NCBI GenBank assembly: GCA_030142905.1
Contig: JASJOG010000265.1
Location: 1 to 64,000 of the forward strand
Direction of reading: 5' to 3'
From: Heliopora coerulea
Lineage: Eukaryota; Cnidaria; Anthozoa; Scleralcyonacea; Helioporidae
DNA: 64,000 bases
In this document: positions 10,112 to 21,900 of the stretch, piece by piece
Layout of the letters: every line of letters starts with the position of its first letter
Position numbering within the stretch: position 1 is the stretch's first letter
Notes under the pieces: generated by a model
Seen by the model: only the letters and a program-made list of their open reading frames with translations
What the model was told of the DNA's origin: nothing
Databases searched by the model: none
Program-made: the position numbers and the translations under genes

Positions 10112-13100
10112 ATGGCTGTTAACAGCGAAGGTAATTTTTTAAAAAAATTCTGACATTTTTGCCGTGGTTTATTCCTAAAGACCTAAGCATTTTCCTCTGT
10201 CGTTGTGAAATATATTTTTCCCAGGAAGCTGGAGGTCCTACAAGCATCTTTTGTCTGTGGTGGAGTCCGTCATTTTCAGAAAACGACCTGAAGCATACTA
10301 TGACTTGTCAGATATCTTAAAAAGATTTAAACCAGAGATCCTGTCACCTTTGAAAAATCCGGTAAACATCATAAGGTTTACGTAATCAAGCTTTGTTGAA
10401 ATTTTATGACGTATAATGCTGGGACACATCAACTGTAGAGGGGCAGAATATTTTAATCCATTTATAAGATATTAATGATTGTTGTACTATTAAGTAGGTA
10501 TATACATAGACATGTATATGTATATATGCATGTACATATAAATATATTATATTACATATAAACATAAATATACCTATATATATTTATATGTACATATAAA
10601 TACACTATATATCATGTCCTATTCTATCCTATTATATTATATTATATTATATTATATTATATTATATTATATCATATCTACTGTAGATGTATATTAGGCC
10701 AATGGAACTGAGGTATCAGCTTATTGTAACCTCAAAAAAATATAAATATAAGGTATTTTTTCATTATTCATTATTCATTATATTCTTCGGTTGACTCCGG
10801 TCATACAGTGACCAGGCCTAGAGACTACAACTACTGGAGGAAAACTCAGTAAATTTAATTTGATAAACACATTGATAAAACCACATTTGTGTCAATATAC
10901 AAGAACAAACATGAATACTTCATGATATACCATTTTTAGTGCACTTTTATTGCATAAAAGAGAAGCACTAACATTTATCAAGGAGAAAACAGGATGGATA
11001 CTGCAAAAAATTTCAAATAATGAAAAAATCAAAATAATGAAAAATTTTATGCAATGGTACAAAGACATGCAGGTGGGTTACAGTAACCTGAAACCTCAGT
11101 TCCATCAGCCTTATATATTAATTGGAGAGTAATTCATAGAACAGCTTAATTACAAATTAATGATAGCTAGAAGTAGGATGAAATGCCACTGCTTGAAATT
11201 TAAGTGCAGAAAAAGTTAGTGCTCTATTGAAAGATGAGAGAACAATGCCCTTTCTCAGAGTCAACTCCAAGTTGAAATCTAAAACACTGGGTGAAAAATG
11301 TTTGAAACAATTTGGACTTGTTGTCTTTTTTTGGCCAAGCAATACTTGTAAACTTGTCAAGTTAGAACTTCTTTGGCATTACTCTTGAAATTAGTTGTTG
11401 TCTGGTCATTGAAAGCAGCCAAAAATTCTCTTGGAGTATGGAGAACCATGTTTAGGAGCAGTGTTTAGCTCTTCAGCTAGTTAAATACACTGTATAACAT
11501 CAGCTATGGATTGACCAGGTGGAAAACATAATCTCAAGAGGAATATCAAAGCCCAGCAAAATATCTTTACAAAAGCCATCGAGTCGGACACAGAAGTAAA
11601 ATCATAATATTTAATAAAGTTCTAACCTTTTGTTGTATCATCACAACATCATCAGAGAATAATTCACATAACTGCCTAAAGCCTAAGTATATAGTTACAT
11701 TGTGTAATAATGTTCATGCATTAATCAATCAAAAGACGTACTAAAAATAAAAGTTACAGGTATGAGTAACACTAACAGCATAGTAGAAGAGTGAAAGAAG
11801 AAATTATAAAAGGAAAAGTGGTGCTGAGCCAATATTGGCATTTAAAGAGGGTTTAAGATTGTGAATGAGCAGGCTTTCTCGTAAGAGAAGTTTGAACTCG
11901 AAAGGACAAGAAGAAAGGATTTTAAAATCATCAGAGGAGACTGGGTGCCCATGTCATGGTGGTGTGAAAGAATACTGGTGAGGGGAGGGTTAGTGCACTT
12001 TTTACCTGTGAGAGGTGAGATTCCTATATGGTCAGATACGTGTGTATGGAGGTTCCAAATGGTTTCTCCGACATACAAAGCTCTGCAGCTTCAACACGTA
12101 AAATGATAAACTACATGCGATCTTAAGTGTAGAGGATCTTTAAAAGACAAAATTCCTCTATGCTTAAGATCGCATGTAGTTTATCATTTTACGTGTCGAA
12201 GCTGCGGAACTTCTTATGTCAGAGAAACCATCTGGCACCTCCATACACATGTATCTGACCATATGGGAATCTCACCTCTCACAGGTAAAAAGTGCACTAA
12301 CCTTCCCTTCACCAGTATTCTTTCACACCACTGTGACACAGGCACCCAGTCTCCTTTGATGATTTTAAAATCCTTTCTTCTTGTCCTTTCGAGTTCAAAC
12401 TTCTCTTACAAGAAAGTCTACTCATTCACAATCTTAAACCCTCTTTAAATGCCAATATTGGCTCAGCACCACTTTTTCTTTTATAATTTCTTCTTTCACT
12501 CTTCCATGCTGTTAGTGTTACTCATACCTGTAACTTTTATTTTTAGTACATCCTCTGATTGGTTAATGCATGAATATTATTACACCCTGTAACTATATAC
12601 ATAGGCTTTAGGCAGTTATGTGAATTATTCTCTGATGATGTTGTGATGATACAACGAAACATTAGAACTTTATTAAATATTATGATTTTACTTCTGTGTC
12701 CAACTCGATGGCTTTTGTAAAGATATTTTGCTGGGCTTTGATGTTCCTCTTGAGATTACACTGTACAACCCTGAATGTTTGGTTGACTGATGGGTCACAG
12801 CTATTGTAGTTGATGCTTTGGACAGTAAACTTGAAATTTGTCCTTCAAATTGTTAGATGTCCACCCTATGGTGCCACTTCATGCAAGAAATTCATGTTTA
12901 GTTGTTTTTCTTGGTAAAGCCTGACCTATTTTGTGTTGAATTTGCTAAGTGTACTTGTTGGGAGGGTGGACACTTACCATTTGTGAAATTTTTATTCCTA
13001 TCTGGCAGGCAAAAAATGCTGCACACCGTACCCAAGTTCAACAGGCAACGACCAAGGGCATCGTTGTGGGTGATCATCGAGAAAAACAAAAGTTTCCAAC

Positions 13101-16100
13101 ACAATTTGTTGAGGAAGCCTTATTGCTTAGTGACATATTGGACATGAATGAACTTACTGCTGTCGAACTTTTACTTCACAGTGAACAACAGAAAGCCAAC
13201 TTCCCTGGCTTAACAAGAGGTATGTTAATGATAATGCTGTAGACATCGTATTATGAATAACGTCAGAGTTTGGTGATATCATGGACCATACATGGTTGTT
13301 CATGAAGATCCTTCCCTTAGAAAAATGATTCCTGCAACCCAAATAGGTAGTGAATCTGCAATCTTTTGATTTTCCTCAAGATACGCTAGCCATTGAGGTA
13401 CCAAGACCCTGGTGGTGAGCTTTGGTGCAGGTTCAACATATATACTGGCTTGCCTACTGGGTCATGGTAGTTCAAGTGTTAGAGTATCTCACAAGCCATC
13501 AGAAGGTTGTGGGTTTGATCCTTGTCTGGTTTTTAGAAATTGCTGTTGTCAGGGTAAGACCTAGATGGTTGGCTAAATATTGTCTGACATGCTGTAGTAT
13601 ACCATTTGCTAGGTGACTGTTACAGTAATTGCTACGTTCAATTTTTGGAATGATAATGGTCTTTGGCTTTTGATGTTACCAGCACAGACCACTCATGAAC
13701 TGTGTTACACTCAAGGTTTATATTAGTGGAACTGTGGATGGTGAATCACGAACAAATTTTCTTATTTTCACTTTTCAACTCGTAAAAAGTTTGCTATTCA
13801 AAAAATAAATCCCGTGATTTCTGGAAATAAAATTCTTTCAAAAATACTTATTTTAAAGGATGCTTAAATTACTTGCATTCACATTCTGTTGAAGGTCCCC
13901 CCAACTTTCTAACATACCCCAAGCTCCTAATATTATAGTTATATATATATGGTACTAGAGTAAAAACAATAACAAATCCCAAAAAACAATGCCATCTTGA
14001 AAACCCAAGATTTGAGTCACTAACAAGATGACAAATGATTGCAATGACATTTTCGACTTTATTGCAAAGTCATTGACAAATCAAAATGAGTTAGAAACAA
14101 GCAATGTCATTTGTATAATTACAGCAATAACATTATTCCAATTGATGATGACATCAGTACGTCGTTCTCTCTTGTTTCGGTGTTGTGCTACCTTTAGATA
14201 TTTTGTGCTTCAATTCAGAACTCCCTACGCAGCACGCCGTTTTTGATATTATCTTTTATGGTTCTTTTTCAGTAGATTTAGCATGAATTATCAATATCAA
14301 TACTGCGTGATCAGGGGTTTCAAAACGAGGTATCGCGTGTCGCAAGCGACGTTTGTTAGTCATATTTCCCACGCCTATTTTGGCCATAGGTGCACAAACT
14401 CTAGTCAAATATTATCTTGGTTCTTTTCTGAAGTTCTAAGTCAAACTGCTAGATTTCACATTTTCCTGCGACAGCGTGCTACCATATGCGATCCCCTACC
14501 ACTACGGTGCTCGGGTCTCTAACCCTCGAAAAACCCCCAACTCCTACTCCACGAATTCCTACTCTATTTCAGAATCATCCCCAGAGATTTACTTGAACAG
14601 AAATTTTCCATGGTAATCTGATACCGCCGAAGTCAACTGAAAAATGTTGACTCGAGCGGGTTTTGAACTCGCTTCTTCGGGATACTTGTCTGCCGCTCTA
14701 CCTGTTGAGTTATCGAGTCCACAGGGATTGGAGGCGAGTTTGTGGACTCGATAGCTCAACAGGTAGAGCGGCGGACCGGTATCCCGAAGGTGTGAGTTCA
14801 AATCCCGCTCAAGTCAACATTTTTCTGTTGACTTCGGCAGTGTCAGATAAGGATGAAAAATTTCTGTTCATTAATTCCAATTCCTGCTCCTAAATCTTTT
14901 TGAAACCCTTGGTGATTTGGCTTTTCCGTTATTTGCAGGTCTGGTCGCTGTATTGCTGTATCACGATGGCAGACGATGCCTTGCTTCTGCCATTCGAACA
15001 CTCTTGCAGTCTCGGGAAGGTTTAACATGGACCTTGGAGCTTGATGAAGAGATGACAAGACTAATAATGTCTTTCACAAACCAAATGGTAGACGAAGGTC
15101 CGACATGCTGTTCATATTTTCGTTGATAGTATAACCTTTGGCAGTTAGCTTAAAGACTACATGTAATTTATGGGTGGAATACTCAAACCTCGAAAACGTT
15201 TATCTTGGACTTCTCCATGGCGCGCGTCGTTTGTACGCGCATGCATCCACTTAAAAAATCCTGGGAAAAACTTTCGAAATCTTTCCTGCTAAAATAAAGG
15301 CACGTTTCAACCGAAATTGATGAGCGGTACGCGCGCAATAAAAAAACAACCATTGCGTGCTTCACGTTTCGGAAAATTTTTATTTACTGCAACAATTAGA
15401 AGTAAACGAAAAATATTAGTTAGTCATAAGAGAAGGACTCGGTTATTGTAGATCGTTGAAGAGAGAACTAAAAATATAGATATTACAGGTTAGATACGTT
15501 GGAGGTAAGAGCCTTTATTACGATTCTGAACCGAACGTTTTGTCACTGTTTTCCATGTTTCCGGTCGCATTTTAGTGCGTCTACTTTGATGAAAAAACTT
15601 GGTCTTCGCTACACCTTCAGAATGTGGCTGTTTTAGGTTGAAATGGTCGCTCGTAACAGGTAAACGTCGTGCTCTGGACGCTAATCAGCGGTCGCTGGTC
15701 GCGTTTGACAGGTGGTCGCACATTCCAGGTACATTTTAACTATAGAACGTCCGTGCCAGGAAAAAAGCGAGCGTAAACGGCAGATGGTTGTAAAAAGCAG
15801 GGTCGTAAAACTCAATACTTTATTTAAGTCGGAAACTATAATCCTCTCGAGAATTTCACACCATTCAGGATTACTTGGCCTTTCCTTAACACTGTAATGT
15901 CTCGGAGACTGACATAATCCTTCACAAGATGAATTCAGATCATGTTGTGCAACGAAACGTTTACCCTGTTGAAGCGATAAATAATGGCCTTTAGCATGGC
16001 GTAATGAATGATCCAATCGACGATGAGAATGACCACCCCTGATTCCGTTGTAACTTTAGTCACTAAAAGTCATTCGTAGGACTACACTAACCTGGATGAT

Positions 16101-17926
16101 CAACTTTCATTAATGCATACTGAATCTCCCTCGTTCAAGGCATCTACTTATGCAGAGAAACTGATTTGTTTACTTCATTTCTTAGGTTTAGTCACCAAAC
16201 TGCTGAACTTGATCAACGAAATTACGCTAAAGAACCAACTGAGTAAACTCCAGCAAGGTCAAGCCCTCGGGAATGAGAAACACCAACGACAACTGATCGA
16301 CCTGATCACGGAACAGCGTCTACTTCTGGCCGAATCCTTGTTTTGTCTTGCGTGCCAAACTCCACTTTCCAAAGTTGAAACTTTGAAGTTGCTTTCACAC
16401 TTGAAGAAATGTGTGCCCAGCGAGGAAACTGGTGAAATGGATCAAGCAGACTTATTTGTCTTATTTGCATTGCTTTATTGTTTGAATGCAAGCAGCCTGG
16501 AAGAAAGTTCAAAAGCCCCTGGCAATGGTGAGTTGATGATGGTGATTACGAGGTGATCAAATGGTAATCATTGTGGTCATACTGCTTATGATAATTAGGG
16601 TTGTAGTGATTGTGGTGATAATCAAATGATGGTGTTTCTGATGTTAATAAATGGTGGTGGTCATGATTATTGATGGTGATAAGGATGCTGGGGTGGTGAT
16701 GATTGTCAATGTGATGATGGGGATGCTAGTGATGGTGATGATGGTAATTATTCGGATGGCTGAAACGAAAATGATAATGTTGGTAGTGGTAGTGGTGCTG
16801 CTAAGAATAATGAAAGATTGTAATAAGATTGTAGTAATGGTAATGATGATGGTGGAGATGGTTAAAAGGATGATGGTGGTGATGATAATTACCACGATAA
16901 TCATGATGGTTATAAATGTGGAGAATCATGGTGATGGTAATGAAGATGATGGTGATGATGGTGGTAATGCCAGTCATGATCATTGTTGATGGTGATAACA
17001 CCAACGGTTCTTTCGAATTAGTGAGTATTTTATTATTATTTTTTAAATAATTTTTGCTTCATGCGTACATTAAAAGTTTTAACTCCCAATGTTCTCTGTT
17101 CTTTCAAGTTCTTTGTACCAGTTGTAAATAGTCTAATTTGTGTAGAATCTGAATGTTCCTGGAACAAAACATCTCCAGGAGGGTCATTAACTGGAGTGGA
17201 AAACTCTTCACTCTTGACATAACCAACACGTAAGGTATCCAGTGAACCAGAGTAGACCAAAGATCGAAATATACATGTAAACCTTTTTATCCCAAAAGTT
17301 ATTTCTTTAATTCACAGCTTGACTGATGAGCCACCTTCGTAAGTTTTTGTTTTGGAGATTTGCTTTTGTGAAATTGCCATTACGAAAAATTTCTAAATAT
17401 CTTTCGAGACTTGAGTTTTAATATTTTCTTCAATGAACGTACGTCAAGTTCTATCCTCAGAGAACGATTTCTGAGCCCCAGACGGGGATCGAACCCGTAA
17501 CCTTCTGATGACCGGTGAGACGCTCTAACCATTGAGCTACCGAGACTCAGATGATGAGCTAAGGTGCAAGTTCGACTTATGTGCAATATGGGCATATGTC
17601 CAAAATATACATCTCAATATTTTCTTTTTATTGCTTACAAATTTTTAGTTGAAAAAGTACTTCCTCTCTTGAGCGACAAAGACTTCGTTCCTCGCATTCA
17701 TGAAGAACTTTCCGAACTCGATGCTTGGGAATGGCCTGAACTTGGTGCCGCTGTGCAGTTTGCTTGGGGTGTCACATTGCGAATGTGCAGTCAGTACGCC
17801 AGCAATCTCGTTGGAGCCCTGGATCCGTTGGAAGAAGATGATGCCGTCGTTACTATGGCAATTGTTCATGACGCTTTCACGTTTTATCGGAGATTCGTAA
17901 TTGGATCGCGGAATTTTTATGAAGAG
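10112..17926 (+). CDS. NUP205: NUP205 exons 1-6 (N-terminal solenoid)
   Basis: Exons: 10112-10130, 10225-10361, 13009-13219, 14939-15097, 16186-16527, 17649-17926. Conserved segments are [20 protein letters not shown] (exon 2), [12 protein letters not shown] and FPGLTRG (exon 3), [13 protein letters not shown] and [10 protein letters not shown] (exon 4), [17 protein letters not shown] and [12 protein letters not shown] (exon 5), and [14 protein letters not shown] (exon 6). The phases after each exon are 1, 0, 1, 1, 1, 0. Exon 4 ends at a poor donor (GAAG/GTCCGA), but no other site keeps the frame into exon 5. Confidence 0.93.
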
Positions 17927-18847
17927 GTGCGTTGCACTAAAGTGGGATATTAGTGAATTATATGAACGTGGAACCGAGAATTTACGTACAATTCATAGAT
18001 CTGAAAACATGGACAAGGAATGACAGATTAAAACGATGAGTGGAGAGTTAAGGCCTTGTCAACAACATTGTTGCTAGGAAATATTCCATCCGTTTGATCA
18101 CCTTGCTGTAAAATGTTGCGTTGTGTCGAATCAAACTTTCGGGCAACATTTCTTCCGAATTTAGGCGTGTTGCAATTGTTTGGAAATCCTTGTAGAACAT
18201 TGTTGCTGCCAATCATGCACGGCAGCGTGAGGGTTTATCAACTAGACCTGAAGCACAGCCATTTTGTATTTTTTGACATTGGTATCCTGGTCCCTTATAG
18301 ATAAATTGTGTAAAAACCAAACATGTTATATGTTCGTACGTTCAGTTGATCTTTCACGCAACATGATACAACATTATGCGACAGTGTTGCATGATGTAGC
18401 ATCGAAATGTTGCGACTGTTTGAGTAGGCCTTTAGGAAGGGAAGTGAAGTGTAGTTGCCAAGTTAATAGCCCTGAAATGTCTTGTTTTATTTTACCAGGA
18501 ATATTTCGTCCGCCGGCTTCATTCACTACTCACCAACTTTATTGTCAATATGCCGTTGAAGGTAACATCGAAATAGACATTTTTCTAAATGAAATGATGT
18601 TGTTCATGTTTTTATTACAGCATTGAAAGATGAGACACTCAAGCAATTTTCCATTTGTTAAATATCATATCGTATCATATCATATCATATATCATATCAT
18701 ATCATACACCATATCATCATATATTATATGATGTTATATCATATTATATTATATTATACTATATTATATTGTTATGTTAAATTATGTTGTGTACATGTAT
18801 GTGTATTTGTGTATGTATATATGTATATATGTGTATGTATATGTGTA

Positions 18848-18909
<62 letters not shown>

Positions 18910-21900
18910 TATAACGAGAATAATTTTTCAAACCTAGCAACTAGACATGTGTCCTTTCCAATCTTTATTTTCATCTGGTATATTACAAAATTCGTCGTAC
19001 ATTATTTATCGTTTAGTTGTGTAGAAGTAAGAAAACTAGGTCACTCACTTCACTTGGTGTTATTTTTGTCCGATTTGTAATGCTTGAAAGAAAACGAGAC
19101 AAAGAATTGTTGGTCAAGATATAAATACAAAGTGAAGACTGGGTTCAGGTTAAATTGAATATTACTCATCAAAGCTGAATCGATGAAGTCCAACAGTCTT
19201 GGCACCCCAAGGTGTAACCTAAATCATACCGTCATTGGAGTGAGATTCAGTCTGCGGACGTTATTGAAGAATTGACTTCACTAAACCTGCATGGTTCGCT
19301 ATGCAACACTGGGTAGATTCTAAGGCAAAGACGTTCTTGAAGTACACTGGAATCAAAAGAGCCTTTTACAGCGAAACAAAAGACGACGAAATATCAAGTC
19401 TGATGTTTTGATGTTTTAGAGTAACAGGTGTGATGGAACAATCAGTCTTTCAAAAGAAAAACTAAACTATTTTGCAGCATGGAATCTTTTTCCGACGAGA
19501 CTGTATTCAGACATTTTGGAAGTTCAGTCGGAGGCAATATTCAGTGATTGTCTGTTATTTCCAGTGCTGATAAGGACCCCTAAACAGTTTTTTCTGCATG
19601 TTTCATATTTTGCCGACATGCCTGCCAACGACTTGGACCGGAAATGTGCATCTTAACTCTTGGTTTTACCACTTTTTAGGTAAAGGAACTACGCACACTG
19701 GGAGACGAGGCTGCCCGAATTTTGCAGGCCTGTGCGCAAGAGGGACTGGCCCCTCCCGCTGACCAACGTCAAGATTTTGAAGTTTTTATGAGAATGGTAA
19801 GAAGTGAGAAGTTTTGAGAGAAGTTGTGAATAGTAAGAAGTGAGAAGTGAGAAGAAGTTTGAAGTGAGAAATTAGTTACCAGAAAATTACAGCTTATCCT
19901 GGAGCTAAACTAACAAGCGACTTATCAATCGTTTTGAAAAACTGAGGGCGATACCTTTCCAATGTACGTTTGATGAATGACGGCCATTTTAAGCCCGGGT
20001 GAAGCGTTGAAACGTTTCCCAAGTCGAACATAGTGCAAATTGACCGAAAGAAAAGGTTTTGCTTGTTTCCATTGTCTTTTATTCATGAAAAGTTCGACGT
20101 TTGACTTGGAGCTTACAAAGAAATTATTGTGTAGTCAACCTGTTGTTACAATCAAAATTAATGCCTAGATTACTAAATATTTGATGCCGTAGTTGCAGTG
20201 TATTCTTATATATTCCACAGTACGGTTACATTGAACTCAGAAATGCTCCTTTTAAACGATTTACCATGTCGTTTATGTTGAGGGAAAAAAAGTTGCCTCA
20301 TTTAATTTAAAACTCTCATAAGAATAATTTTCTTCTTTGAGTTTTGGCGGAAGTAGATTATAGAGAGAAGCTCCACTATAAATTTTTCGTAGCCAGAGAG
20401 AAACTCCCAAATACTTTCTTGTACGTGCCATTTTAATATTCCCGTACTCAATAATGCCTTAAGCGTATTACCCGATCCTCACGTGGAGTTAGGATCAACG
20501 TATTCCTGACGATGGTGTAAGACTCCGAAACGCCATGATTTTTGAGTTGAAGTAATGCAAAAAAAGCGTCATTTGGACGTGATTAATATTACCGAGAATA
20601 TTCAAGTATGGGGGTCAATAACAGTTCGTTCATAGCCACTATTATATTATCGTTGGCTCAGTTTCTTTTGTTCTCGAGAGGTTTATAGCTAACTTATAAA
20701 CCTCATAAAGATATTCATGAACTTTCTACCGAAATTTCGCTATTTTTATACGTTTGTCGGGCAAGTTGAATTCTTCTTTCGAAACTTCACCAATAATGAT
20801 ATAAGTCGGTTATATACCATGACCTCGGTGTATGAGTGATATATCAACCTTCGGGCTTCGCCCTTTGGTTCATACATTGCTTAAACCCCCTTGTCACGGT
20901 ATATAAGCTTTAGTAATACTACCGTAAAATTAAATTTGAAATTCCACTTGTTTCTAATATTTAAACATGATTGACTCCACCTGTTTGGCTGTGATAACTT
21001 TGTTGATATATTCAATAAATTTTGTAATTTTTGTTTCAGATTGGTGATCTTTACAAAAAAGATCCTCTTGGCCTTGAGCTCGCTGTTGACTTTTGGAGTT
21101 CAGCAGATAGTGAAAGTTATTCGTCGAGTTTTGGAGCTGGATATGGGCAGAAGATTATCCCGAAGCAGGTTTGTTCATGCAAAGCATGTGATCTGCTTGT
21201 AACTTTATCTCACTATTCTCACCACGTCAAAACGGAAGTGTTTTGCACACTTTTGTTTTTTTGTAGCTTTTTCTTTTTTTTCCGAGTACCGTTTTAACCA
21301 ATATTCCATCCTCTTGTATGTGAAATGTTTTGTCTATTTTTTGAGGACACTGTTACTATTTTAATTAGTTTCCGGCCGTAAATACGATTCAAATTTGTTC
21401 AACTCAAGCACGAAAGCAAAAATTTGGAGCCTGTATAATAGTATGTTGGTAGAAATACACCTTCTGCTGCTCATTACATGAAATTATATCATCGCTGGCT
21501 CAGGTTCTTTTATTCTCCTGAGCTTGATAACTAACTTATCAAGCTCATTAAGATATTCATGAACTTTATACCGAAATGATGCCATTTCTATACGTTTGTC
21601 GGGCAAGTTAAAAACTTCTTTCGAAACTTCACCAACGATGATTTAAGTCGGTTACATATCTTGGCCTCGGTGTTTAAGCGATATATCAAACTTATAGCTT
21701 CGCCCTCTGGTTGACAGAAAGATCGCTCAAACACCTCAGTTACATAAACCTTTTTTGGCATACACGGACTTTCATTAAGCATTCAACCTCCGACCGCTCA
21801 TATAGGCGCGATATAATGTCTGCAAATTGGATGCATGTACAGATTTCATCAGAACTTCAAAAGGATTTTGGATAGATTGAATAATTTATTATTTCTTTGA

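Noticed and set aside
16644..17004. Met/Val-rich and Ile/Thr-rich ORFs on both strands
   Set aside because: Products of the GAT/GGT triplet tract inside NUP205 intron 5.
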